Below are positions 1 through 9,049 of a DNA stretch of 64,000 nt, piece by piece. The stretch comes from a delta proteobacterium MLS_D (GTDB lineage: Bacteria; Desulfobacterota; Syntrophia; Syntrophales; UBA2210): positions 1-64,000 of the forward strand of contig LQBH01000024.1 of assembly GCA_002030015.1 (NCBI GenBank). The letters run 5' to 3'. Under the pieces are notes generated by a model. The model was given only the letters and a program-made list of their open reading frames with translations, had not been told where the DNA came from and ran no database searches. A program made the position numbers and the translations under genes. Numbering within the stretch: position 1 is the first letter of the stretch; every line of letters starts with the position of its first letter.

Positions 1-2127
1 CCGGTAATGCTGTTCGGCCAGGATCGTGGTCGGAACCAGGACGGCCACCTGTGTTCCGTCCATGGCCGCCCTGAAGGCGGCCCGCAACGCCACTTCGGTC
101 TTGCCGAACCCGGCGTCTCCGCAGACGAGCCTGTCCATGGGTCGGGGATCAGTCATATCGCTGTTGACCTCGTCAATTGCGCGGGCCTGGTCCGGCGTCT
201 CCTCGTACGCGAACGAGGCGGCAAACTCCTCGTAATCACGCTCATTTATCGAGAAGCCGTGCCCTTCCAGCACCTCCCGCGAGGCGTACAGTGCCACCAA
301 ATCTTCGGCGATTTTACGGATCGATTCCCTGACCCGCTTTTTCACCGCCTCCCAGGATGTTCCGCCCAGGCGATCGACGGGAGGCGTGAAACCATCAGGC
401 CCGATGTAACGCTGAACCTGATCGAGACGGTCAACGGGCAGATACAGCCTGTCGCCGCCGGCGTATTCCAGCAGGAGAAAATCGTTGTCGATGCCCGCCG
501 CCGACAATCGTTTTAATCCCCGGTACCGGCCGATTCCGTGATCCATGTGGACCACGAAATCCCCCTCCTTCAACTCACCGAAGGATTTCAGGAAATAGCC
601 TTCACGCGGGGCGATTCTTCGGCGCCGCCGGATTTTTTTACCGAAGAGGTCCTCCCCGCAGACCAGGGCCAGTCTCAGCGAATCGGAGAAAAACCCCTCC
701 GACACGCTTCCCTCCATCAGCAGCAGCCGGCCTCCCGCGGCGGCATGTTCCAGTTCGAGGAAAAAGGACCGGGCCGTCTGCTCAGCCGGAAGCGAATAGG
801 CCTGGAACAACCGGCTGACGTGCCGGAGCTCGTCGCCGGTCGCGAGAAAAACCACGAGAATGCCCGCCTCCGTCCACGTCCTGACACGCTCAACGAACGG
901 GGCCAGCAGGCCGTCGCCTTCCTCCCGCGCATGTGGGACGGCCGACTTTAATCCCACCTGGGGTTCCGTGGAAAAATAAAAAGACCGCCTGTCGCGGTCC
1001 TCGCTGAATTCGTCAAAGAAAAGGCGCCGGCCTTCTCTGCAGATTCGCATGACATGCTCAAGCGAAACGAAGAGCGACGACGGGTCCACGAAAAACCGTT
1101 CTTCCTCGCGCGCCCGCCCAATGAAACCGTCGATGCGCTCCCGCATATCCCTGTCGGCGGACTCAATGCCTGGCGGATCCAGAAACGCGGTGATGCCGCC
1201 GACCGGCATGTAATCAAGCAGCGTGTCCGGAACGCCTGTCGAGTCTCCCCCTTCGGGTCCGGGGTCGCCGTAATAGAGCGGAAGAAACTGCATCGCCGCG
1301 GCGGGGACAACACCGCTCTCGATAAAATCGGCCAGGGCGTCCCGTCGTTGTTTCGGCACGCCGAGTTCCGCCGCCCGTTCGCGAAGGCGCTGCAGAGCAT
1401 TACGCTGCGACGCTTCCGTTACCACGATCTCGCCGGCGGGGGCCGTCACAAAGGCGGAGGCCTCCTTGCGCGAGCGCTGCGTTCCCGGATCGAACCACCG
1501 GATTGATTCCACGTCATCTCCGAAGAATTCGATACGCACCGGTCCGTCCTCGGCGGGAGAAAAAATATCGAGGATGTATCCCCGAACACTGAATTCACCG
1601 GGTTCTTCCACGAGGGATACACGCTGATAGCCGCCGGCCAGGAGCTTCCGAACGAAATTGTCACGATCCAGCAGGCTGCCGGGGGTAATTGTTTCAAGAT
1701 ATTCGCCGAGAACCGAAAGCGGCATGACACGCTGCAGAAGTGACTCCACGGGCGCGACCACCACCAGGGGACCGCCGGTGAGAAGCCGGGTTAACACACG
1801 GGTCCGCGCCCCGATAGTTTCCTGCTGCAATGAAAGGATCTCGTCGGATGAAAGCAGCCGGACATCCCAGGGGGCGTGGAGCAGAACCTCACCTGAATCA
1901 AGAAAAAAGGAAATGTCTCTGGTGAGTTCTTCCGCCTCCCGGACCGAAGGCGTCACCGCGAGCATCGTCCGTTTTAGCCGCCGGAAAAGACCGGCAATCA
2001 CCAGTGCCCGCGACGATCCGTGAAGTCCCGCCACGCGCACCGCGTCCCTGCCTTCCGCGACGGCGCCGTAAAGGTCGTCCAGCGGTGAATTCCCGCCGAG
2101 CCGTTTCTGTTCAATCTTCTTTCTCAT
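1..2127 (-). CDS. mfd: Transcription-repair coupling factor Mfd, N-terminal part (runs off the left edge)
   Basis: Minus-strand reading from ATG at 2127 gives MRKKIEQKRLGGNSPLDDLYGAVAEGRDAVRVAGLHGSSRALVIAGLF...; near the edge it reads QVAVLVPTTILAEQHYR, the Mfd helicase motif. The ORF is open at the window edge, so it is absent from the ORF track. Confidence 0.93.
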   Translation of the reverse strand, partial: MRKKIEQKRLGGNSPLDDLYGAVAEGRDAVRVAGLHGSSRALVIAGLFRRLKRTMLAVTPSVREAEELTRDISFFLDSGEVLLHAPWDVRLLSSDEILSLQQETIGARTRVLTRLLTGGPLVVVAPVESLLQRVMPLSVLGEYLETITPGSLLDRDNFVRKLLAGGYQRVSLVEEPGEFSVRGYILDIFSPAEDGPVRIEFFGDDVESIRWFDPGTQRSRKEASAFVTAPAGEIVVTEASQRNALQRLRERAAELGVPKQRRDALADFIESGVVPAAAMQFLPLYYGDPGPEGGDSTGVPDTLLDYMPVGGITAFLDPPGIESADRDMRERIDGFIGRAREEERFFVDPSSLFVSLEHVMRICREGRRLFFDEFSEDRDRRSFYFSTEPQVGLKSAVPHAREEGDGLLAPFVERVRTWTEAGILVVFLATGDELRHVSRLFQAYSLPAEQTARSFFLELEHAAAGGRLLLMEGSVSEGFFSDSLRLALVCGEDLFGKKIRRRRRIAPREGYFLKSFGELKEGDFVVHMDHGIGRYRGLKRLSAAGIDNDFLLLEYAGGDRLYLPVDRLDQVQRYIGPDGFTPPVDRLGGTSWEAVKKRVRESIRKIAEDLVALYASREVLEGHGFSINERDYEEFAASFAYEETPDQARAIDEVNSDMTDPRPMDRLVCGDAGFGKTEVALRAAFRAAMDGTQVAVLVPTTILAEQHYR

Positions 2128-2142
2128 GGACAGACCGAAAGG

Positions 2143-3051
2143 CTACGATACTTCCAACATCCGTTGCAGGGCATTGCGAGCGGGAACCCGTATGCGTTCG
2201 GGAACCGTGACGACGTACTTCATCTCCCTGAGCGCCGCCAGAATATCGATGAGTGTTATTTTTTTCATGTCGCGGCAGATCAGCGTCGGGGAAGCCGAAA
2301 CGAATGTTTTACCGGGATATTGCTTGCGGAGCTGGTGCATGATCCCCTGTTCCGTCCCGATAATAACCGTTGGGGCGTCGGTTCTTCCGCAGAATTCTAT
2401 AATTCCCGACGTACTTCCCGCGTAGTCGGCGCGGTCGATCACCGCCAGCGTACACTCCGGGTGAACCGCCAGGGCCGCTTCCGGATTCTCCCGCCGCGTT
2501 CTTTCGACATCCTCGACTGTCAGGTGGTTGTGGACATAACAGTTCCCGTCCCAGGGAATGACCGGCGTGTCGGTAAAACGGGCCGTGTACCGGGCAAGGT
2601 TTCCGTCGGGAACCATTACTATCTCGGGCGCTTTTACGCTCCGCACCACCTTGACGGCGTTGCTCGATGTACAACATATGTCGCTCAACGCCTTCGTCTC
2701 GGCGGAAGAATTCACATAGGTCACCACGGACGCCCGCGGGTGGCGCTGTTTTGCCTGTTCGAGTTGCTCCGCGGTGATAGTGTCGGCAAGTGGACACCCG
2801 GCATCGGGAACGGGTAGAAGAACCGTTTTGTCCGGCGAAAGAATCGCCGCGCTTTCGGCCATGAAGCGCACACCGGCGAAGACGATAATATCGGCATCCG
2901 TTTTGGACGCCTCGATGCTGAGGCCGAGCGAATCTCCAAGAAAATCAGCTATATCCTGGATCTCCCCGTTTTGATAGTAGTGGGCCAGCAGCACGGCGTT
3001 TTTTTCTTTCAGAAGGTGACGAATACTGTTTTGTAGTTCACGTGTATCCAT
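2143..3051 (-). CDS. nadA: Quinolinate synthase A
   Basis: LLKEKNAVLLAHYYQNGEIQDIADFLGDSLGLSIEA..., VFAGVRFMAESAAILSPDKTVLLP, CCTSSNAVKVV are NadA signatures; start may be 3090. Confidence 0.95.
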   Translation of the reverse strand: MDTRELQNSIRHLLKEKNAVLLAHYYQNGEIQDIADFLGDSLGLSIEASKTDADIIVFAGVRFMAESAAILSPDKTVLLPVPDAGCPLADTITAEQLEQAKQRHPRASVVTYVNSSAETKALSDICCTSSNAVKVVRSVKAPEIVMVPDGNLARYTARFTDTPVIPWDGNCYVHNHLTVEDVERTRRENPEAALAVHPECTLAVIDRADYAGSTSGIIEFCGRTDAPTVIIGTEQGIMHQLRKQYPGKTFVSASPTLICRDMKKITLIDILAALREMKYVVTVPERIRVPARNALQRMLEVS

Positions 3052-3298
3052 AAGCAGTGGTTCCTCCCGGCGCGAGCCCCGAAGGCTCATCGCCCGCTCG
3101 ATTCACATAAAATCCCTTTCAGCCGCCGACTTTATTTGTCGGTGAAGGCGGTAAAAACTAAGATGTTACTATATCATACGCCGTCATTATTCAAGCCCTC
3201 GAATATCCCTAAGCCCCGGTAACGCGGCGGGTTTCTCCGTATTGACAAGGCCGGAGCCTTCCTATATGAAATATGAACTGCGACAAGAAGGGAACACT

Positions 3299-4573
3299 AT
3301 GAAAACAGTTGAAGAAAGCCTGGAACTGATACTCGATTTCGTCGCCCCCCGGGGCGTGGAAAAAATACCGCTTACCGAGTGTCTGAACCGTGTTCTCGCC
3401 GAAGACGCCTATTCGAACCGGAATATTCCGCCGCGGGACAATTCCGCCATGGACGGATACGCCGTGAAATGCCGGGATCTGGGAAACGCGTCGCCCGAGC
3501 AACCCGCGGTTCTGCGTTCGGTTGAAGAAATTCCGGCGGGCACTTCGCCGGAGAAACGGATCGGCGAGGGTGAAGCATCCCGGATCATGACCGGCGCGCC
3601 GATTCCCGACGGGGCAGACGCGGTGATAAAAATCGAGGACGTTGCAGTGGAAGACGACATCGTCCGCTGTTTCACGCCCGTCGAAGAGGGAGAAAACATC
3701 AGAAAGCGGGGTGAAGACGTCATCGAAGGCGAAGCCGTCATCGCCGCGGGCACTCATATACAACCCGCCCACATGGGCATGCTGGCGGCGACCGGTCACG
3801 CTCTCGTTCCCGTTTACAGGCGGCCGCTTGTGGCCATAATCGCAACCGGTGATGAAATCATTGATCTTGACGGCGATCTCTCGTCGGAAAAAATCATAAG
3901 CAGTAACAGCTACTCCCTCTATGGACAAATCATCGAGGCCGGCGGCATTCCGTTGCCGCTGGGAATCGCCCGCGACACGAAACAAGATCTGCTGTCACAC
4001 TTCACCATGGCAAAAGACCGGGCGCAAGTCGTCATTTCATCGGGCGGTGTCTCCATGGGCGATTATGACCTGGTACAGGAGGTTCTGACGGAACTGGGCG
4101 CCCGCGTGGAATTCGAAACCGTGGCACAGCGGCCGGGCAAACCCTTTACCTTCGCCACCATGGGAACGATCCCCTTTTTCGGACTGCCGGGCAATCCCGT
4201 ATCGACCATGATATCCTTTGAACAGTATGTGCGGCCGGCACTGAGAAAAATGACGGGGCAGAAAAAACTTTTCCGGAGAACCGCCAGAGCCGTCCTCGAT
4301 GAAAACATCACCAAGAAAAACAACCTGACGTACTTCATCAGGGGAAAAGCGACCTGGCGGGACGGAAATTTCACCGTCGTCACGACGGGCGAGCAGGGTT
4401 CCGGCATTCTCAAATCAATGGTCCTGGCAAATGTTATCATCGTGCTGCCCCGTGGTATCACGCACGCGAGAAGAGGAGACGAAGTCACGATACAACTGAT
4501 CGACACCTCGATCCTCTCGGCGGCGACGCCCGGGTACCTGGACGCCTTGTCGTGGAAGGACCCGTCATCCTGA
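3299..4573 (+). CDS. moeA: Molybdopterin molybdenumtransferase MoeA
   Basis: NIPPRDNSAMDGYAVK, ISSGGVSMGDYD, FFGLPGNPVSTMISFEQYVRPALRKM; ATG at 3299 after a GAAGGG-like RBS. Confidence 0.93.
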   Translation: MKTVEESLELILDFVAPRGVEKIPLTECLNRVLAEDAYSNRNIPPRDNSAMDGYAVKCRDLGNASPEQPAVLRSVEEIPAGTSPEKRIGEGEASRIMTGAPIPDGADAVIKIEDVAVEDDIVRCFTPVEEGENIRKRGEDVIEGEAVIAAGTHIQPAHMGMLAATGHALVPVYRRPLVAIIATGDEIIDLDGDLSSEKIISSNSYSLYGQIIEAGGIPLPLGIARDTKQDLLSHFTMAKDRAQVVISSGGVSMGDYDLVQEVLTELGARVEFETVAQRPGKPFTFATMGTIPFFGLPGNPVSTMISFEQYVRPALRKMTGQKKLFRRTARAVLDENITKKNNLTYFIRGKATWRDGNFTVVTTGEQGSGILKSMVLANVIIVLPRGITHARRGDEVTIQLIDTSILSAATPGYLDALSWKDPSS

Positions 4574-4612
4574 TTGACAGCCGGGTCCGTTTCCGATATG
4601 CATACGCTTCGC

Positions 4613-4706
4613 GGAAGTGCCAAGGTCTCTGGTGGGCCTCCTGGACTTCAAATCCAGTGTGAGGGGCTAGTAACCTCTCAGGTGGGTTCGATTCCCATGC
4701 ACTTCC
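4613..4706 (+). tRNA. selC: tRNA-Sec (anticodon TCA)
   Basis: 8-bp acceptor GGAAGTGC/GCACTTCC, anticodon arm CTGGA-CTTCAAA-TCCAG, long variable arm TGAGGGG-CTAGTAA-CCTCTCA, T-arm GTGGG-TTCGATT-CCCAT. Confidence 0.93.
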
Positions 4707-5266
4707 CTCGTCGCATGGCCCCGCCAAACGGATGCTGGTTACCCTTCGAAAGTATGCAAGTCTGGAGCGGGCGGCAATTATTGAATACCGGAAGGCTTCA
4801 GCAAGAAACGTCTGGTTCCGTATTTCTCCGATTGTCTCAATAACCGGAAATACTGACTACACTGCTGCTGCGCAGAGATGTGCATTTATTGCAAGTGAGG
4901 CCACGAACTGAAAGATGGCAATTCAATGTCTCTATTCAGAAAAAACCGTTCGCAGGAAGCCGATCTAGGCAGTCTGGATACCTATGATTTTTTAATTGAC
5001 AACCGAGAAAGATGCCTTTCTAACGGCAGAAAAAGACGGGAGCCGCCTGTGCCGTGCTGTCTTTTACTGAAGAAGCTCATCATATAACACCCGATCTATA
5101 GGGTGACAATAACAGTCACCACAAAGGACCTATGAATCGCTTTTTGTTAACATCCAGTATAATAGACTTAATACGCGCATAGCAGCATCCCGTCGATTAG
5201 CAGATAATGGTGCCCATCATCACCATCAAGGAGTCTGTCACAAATCAACGTCCCTGAAATAAGGGG

Positions 5267-5467
5267 CTACAACTTATGAACATTCTCCGCAGCCGGGCCT
5301 TTGGGGCCAGCACTAACATCAAAGCTGACACGATCACCTTCTGCCAGTGACTTGAATCCTTCTCCTTGGATCGCGGAATGATGCACGAAAAGATCCTTGG
5401 CCCCTTCCTGTTCGATAAAACCAAATCCCCTTGAATCATTAAACCACTTTACCGTTCCTTCTGACAT
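5267..5467 (-). CDS. Cold-shock protein, CspA family
   Basis: [66 protein letters not shown]1/RNP2 motifs present. Confidence 0.95.
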   Translation of the reverse strand: MSEGTVKWFNDSRGFGFIEQEGAKDLFVHHSAIQGEGFKSLAEGDRVSFDVSAGPKGPAAENVHKL

Positions 5468-5586
5468 TTCTAATCCTCCATTGTATCGTGGGTTTCTTCC
5501 GGGACACACCAATCCTCTCGCTGAACGACTCGACTGATCATCTGTGCTCGCAAGAAACGTTCTTCCATTCCGATTTTAACCTTGTC

Positions 5587-5961
5587 TTAATTCTGGATCC
5601 AATCTTCAATCCCCGTAGCACATAACCGGCACACACTATAGCTGGCTTCCTCCTGTCCGGGCATTTTACCCCAGCCACCCTTTTTAATGAGATCTGGTCT
5701 TTTCCAGCCATCCATTTCCTTGAATTCTTTTACTTTTTCTTGATAGATCGGGTCCTTTATAAATTGGGCCACGCATATGGCCGCGTGACTCGCCAGGACC
5801 GCCTCATTGTTCATCTCCTCCGAGGTGGCGGAAGTTACCCAGCCGCCCCATGCAAACCCGACGATCATGGCGATGACCGCCCCGCTGATGAACCACCAGG
5901 ATCCAGCTATAACCTTATCTTTTATTTTTTCCACCGTGTTTTTCATTTTCCCTTGCATCAC
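5587..5961 (-). CDS. Small membrane protein with C-terminal CxxC, unknown function
   Basis: 124 aa; one clear TM segment WWFISGAVIAMIVGFAWGGWV and C-terminal SVCRLCATGIEDW. Confidence 0.6.
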   Translation of the reverse strand: MMQGKMKNTVEKIKDKVIAGSWWFISGAVIAMIVGFAWGGWVTSATSEEMNNEAVLASHAAICVAQFIKDPIYQEKVKEFKEMDGWKRPDLIKKGGWGKMPGQEEASYSVCRLCATGIEDWIQN

Positions 5962-6137
5962 CAGTACCTCCCTCAGACTCGGTCTCGTTGGGACTCGAAG
6001 TCGTATGTGCCTCTTTTGACAATCTCGGAGCCCGCGTTTTTAAAATGTTGCCTAAAATCATCACTACCTTTCATGCCGCTCAGCCGTTTACTGAAAATCT
6101 TATCAATGTCTAAGATCGTGTCTTGTACCACCTAAAA

Positions 6138-6173
6138 ACAAAAAAACCCCGTCACTCTACAAGGTGACAGGGC
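6138..6173 (-). terminator. Intrinsic terminator-like hairpin (minus strand)
   Basis: Minus strand reads CCCTGTCACC..TTGTAGA..GTGACGGGG followed by TTTTTTTGTTTTT. Confidence 0.65.
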
Positions 6174-6401
6174 TAAGAACTCAATTTTTCGCTTCCCTCT
6201 ATGGAAAGTGAACACTATACAATTTTTCTTCGTCAATCACTCTGCGTATAACTATGTTATCTACAGGCTACGCTCATTATCGGGAAAGTCAAAGTTTATT
6301 ATTATAGGATGCCTTATACTCCGGTAATGTATCAGATAGTGTGTCATCCATAAGGAAGGGCTCCCTCCAGGTAAGCAAACCCAACAAAAGGAGGTACCAT
6401 C

Positions 6402-6770
6402 ATGACCAGAACATCGGGCGTAAAGAGTCTCCCGCAGGCGTATGAAGTAATTAAGGAAATTGATTTTTCGGCGGACTGGGAATCCGATTATCGTACTGCC
6501 GTTCGTCAAGCGCTGGTTGCGATTCCAGGAGACGGCATGAATGACCGTACCCATCGCTACCTTGCATAGACAGGTCGTTCCGATGCTGATCATAGCAACG
6601 GATCCTTTTCACGTCATTTATTGAAAATAGGACCAACGGCTATCGGAAGCACGGTCGGCCCCGCCCGGAGATTCGCAACGCGTGTGGTCGCAAGGGGACG
6701 ATATACCCCGGCAGCATTACCGGGTCGATCGTCGGACGCGTCAGCAGCGTACGATCATGATTCGAATAAC
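6402..6770 (+). pseudogene. Decayed IS256/mutator-type transposase N-terminal remnant
   Basis: AAAGGAGG then ATG: MTRTSGVKSLPQAYEVIKEIDFSADWESDYRTAVRQALVAIPGDGMNDRTHRYLA*; translation continues past the TAG in frame as TGRSDADHSNGSFSRHLLKIGPTAIGSTVGPARRFATRVV, resembling the 'DRRNGSFSRHLLTEIGDIEL.VPRTRRF' section of IS256-like transposases. Confidence 0.65.
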
Positions 6771-6803
6771 GTCGTTTCTTTATCATGGTTCATCATATAT
6801 GAA

Positions 6804-7265
6804 TCACAAACGCAGCTTTTCCGGCAGCCTCTCGATGAATGCGCGTATTTCATCCCGCACGCGTCGGTAATGGCCCAGGGCTTCTTCCCCGGTGGACGCC
6901 TCTTTCGCCAGGGTCGGCGGATCATCAAATCCCGCGTGCATTTTCTGTGTCCCGCCCGGAAAAAACGGGCAGCTTTCATTGGCGTGGTCGCACAGGGTGA
7001 TCACCCAGTCAAAATTCTGTTTCGGCAGATCATCGATTATCTTGGATTGTTGACTGCTGATATTTACGCCCGCCTCGGCCATCACCTTTACCGCCAGGGG
7101 ATCAAGACCGCGCTTTTCAATCCCCGCCGAGTATGCTTCGATCTCGTTCGGCTTCAGATGCCGGGCCCACCCCTCCGCCATCTGGCTGCGACAGGAATTA
7201 CCGGTGCAGAGAAAAAGAATTTCTGTCTTCCGGTCGACATTCGACATACGCTTTGCCGCCCTCAA
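6804..7265 (-). CDS. arsC: Arsenate reductase, low-MW phosphatase type (ArsC)
   Basis: ILFLCTGNSCRSQMAEGWARHL...YSAGIEKRGLDPLAVKVMAEAGVNIS...DWVITLCDHANESCPFFPG; possible start at 7247. Confidence 0.93.
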   Translation of the reverse strand: MRAAKRMSNVDRKTEILFLCTGNSCRSQMAEGWARHLKPNEIEAYSAGIEKRGLDPLAVKVMAEAGVNISSQQSKIIDDLPKQNFDWVITLCDHANESCPFFPGGTQKMHAGFDDPPTLAKEASTGEEALGHYRRVRDEIRAFIERLPEKLRL

Positions 7266-7792
7266 TGATCATCCTCGTCAGATCGCCGGGCCGCCTCTTC
7301 CATCCATCGGCGGATCCTATACTTTTCCGGCGTCGTTCCCGCCGAGACGACCTTTTCATTGATAATCAGCCCCGGCATGCCCATGACGCCGTATTTACCG
7401 ATCTCACTGAGATCAGTGACATGGATTATTTCGCCCGGCATCTTCATTTCCGACATGACATCACGAACGTCCATTTCGAGACGACCGCACCGGGCGCAGC
7501 CGGGCCCCAGCACGAGAACTCTGATCCCCGAAAGGGGTTCTTCCTCTACCGGCTCTCCGAGAAATCTCCTGAATTCACGGACTAACGCCACGACATAGCG
7601 ATCTTCGGCGCTGCGGGGAATATAATTCTTCGCCGCGAGCCGCCGGATCATTTCTCTGCCGATTGCCTCGTCGGACTGCCCGGCATACTCGAATACCATC
7701 GCTCCCATAACCCGGTTCAAACCCACAATCCCGATCAGATTGCCCCTGATCCTGATTTGCGTCACATCGCATTCAGACATGATCTGTCTCAC
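7262..7792 (-). CDS. Thioredoxin-like redox-active disulfide protein with an extra N-terminal domain
   Basis: C-terminal half IRVLVLGPGCARCGRLEMDVRDVM...VMGMPGLIINEKVVSAGTTPE matches small redox-active disulfide (MTH895-like) proteins; ~85-aa N-terminal extension. Overlaps arsC start by an ATGA. Confidence 0.75.
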   Translation of the reverse strand: MRQIMSECDVTQIRIRGNLIGIVGLNRVMGAMVFEYAGQSDEAIGREMIRRLAAKNYIPRSAEDRYVVALVREFRRFLGEPVEEEPLSGIRVLVLGPGCARCGRLEMDVRDVMSEMKMPGEIIHVTDLSEIGKYGVMGMPGLIINEKVVSAGTTPEKYRIRRWMEEAARRSDEDDH

Positions 7793-7851
7793 CTCTTTAT
7801 ATTCAACCGCTCCTCCGCGTTCTCACCATACAGCGCCGGGCCATACCGCCG

Positions 7852-8666
7852 TCAGATGGGAAGACCCAGATACGCGAACAGGCCGGTCATTTTCAGGCCC
7901 ATGTAAAACATAACGATAATGAAGATATATTTGAGCTGCTTCGCCGGCAGGAGGTGGGCCGTCTTCGCTCCCACCACGGCCATGGGGATACTGCACCCGG
8001 CCAGCAGGATCCACTGGAACCAGTTCAGGTATCCCGTTGAGTAGGCTGGAAGGCCTGCGACACCCAGACCGTTGATCAGGTACGAAAGCGATCCCCCGGC
8101 GGCCGTAAAGATCATCAGGGCCGTTGATGTCCCCACCGCCTGGTGCATCTTGAACCGCACGGGATCATCAAAACGCCGCCGCCGATACCGATGATGCCGG
8201 AGACAATCCCCAGGGGAATGCCCCAGAGGATAAACGAGGTAAGGCTGTCCGACGGTTCCTCCGTAATCTGAGAGGGCTTCGCGGTGAGCATCCGGAGGGC
8301 GCCGAGGATGACGGCGATACCGAAGGCCATGGTCAGCACCCTGCCGGGCAGATGGGAGGCGATAAAAGCGCCGGAAAAGGCGCCCAGGGCTCCGGCGATA
8401 CCGAAGGTGATACCCGCCTTCCACAGCACCGCCCCTTTCCTGTGATGGGTCATGGCGCCGCTGAAGGCCGTGGGAAGCACCACCAGCAGGTTGGTGCCGA
8501 AGGCGATTCGTATGGCTATGGTCGGGTCAACCCCGACGGATGTCAGTGCCCAGTATTGCACGGGGACCATGATAAAACAGCCGCCCACGCCGAGAAGTCC
8601 CGAGGCGAAACCGACGGCGATACCCGTAATCAATAACACCGTAATTTGTGCCGCCTGCATTTCCAT
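7852..8666 (-). pseudogene. TauE/SafE family permease, apparent frameshift near 8160
   Basis: N-terminal half in frame 8666->8115 (GIAVGFASGLLGVGGCFIMVPVQYWAL...SGIIGIGGGVLMIP) continues in another frame as VRFKMHQAVGTSTALMIFTAAGGSLSYLINGLGV...FYMGLKMTGLF. Confidence 0.8.
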
Positions 8667-8788
8667 TGTCCGCTCCCTCCTCCCGACAAAATGTTCTTTG
8701 GTTCATACGCCGCACCGCCGCACACGGCGGGGCATCACCCATACCGCGCGCAGAGGGCGCTCCGCACGATTGCGCCCGTGCGTGTCCG

Positions 8789-9022
8789 TCAGGATTTCAG
8801 CCACCCTTTCACTTCGTCCCTGCCGGGGACCTTGCCGACGCTCTTCACCTCGCCGTCGATCACCACGGCGGGCGTTCCAAAGACTCCATACCCGGCGATT
8901 TTCATTGAGTCGGTTATCTTCTCGATCTCCGCATCAACGCCGGTCTCCGCCACTGCCTCTCTTACTATCTTTTCCGTTTGACCGCATTTAGGACACCCCG
9001 CCCCAAGTATCTTGATCTCCAT
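8789..9022 (-). CDS. Small redox-active disulfide (thioredoxin-fold) protein
   Basis: MEIKILGAGCPKCGQTEKIVREAVAETGVDAEIEKITDSMKIAGYGVFGTPAVVIDGEVKSVGKVP. Confidence 0.88.
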   Translation of the reverse strand: MEIKILGAGCPKCGQTEKIVREAVAETGVDAEIEKITDSMKIAGYGVFGTPAVVIDGEVKSVGKVPGRDEVKGWLKS

Positions 9023-9049
9023 TATTTGTCTCCTTTCCACAAAAAATAC

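Noticed and set aside
6261-6593. 110-aa minus-strand ORF
   Set aside because: Overlaps the IS256 remnant in antisense and has no RBS or motif.
8789-9022. Possible selenocysteine use in the small redox-disulfide proteins given the nearby selC
   Set aside because: The motif codons are ordinary Cys (CPKC, CARC) and no in-frame TGA interrupts the frames; the TauE/SafE break is a frameshift, not a TGA.
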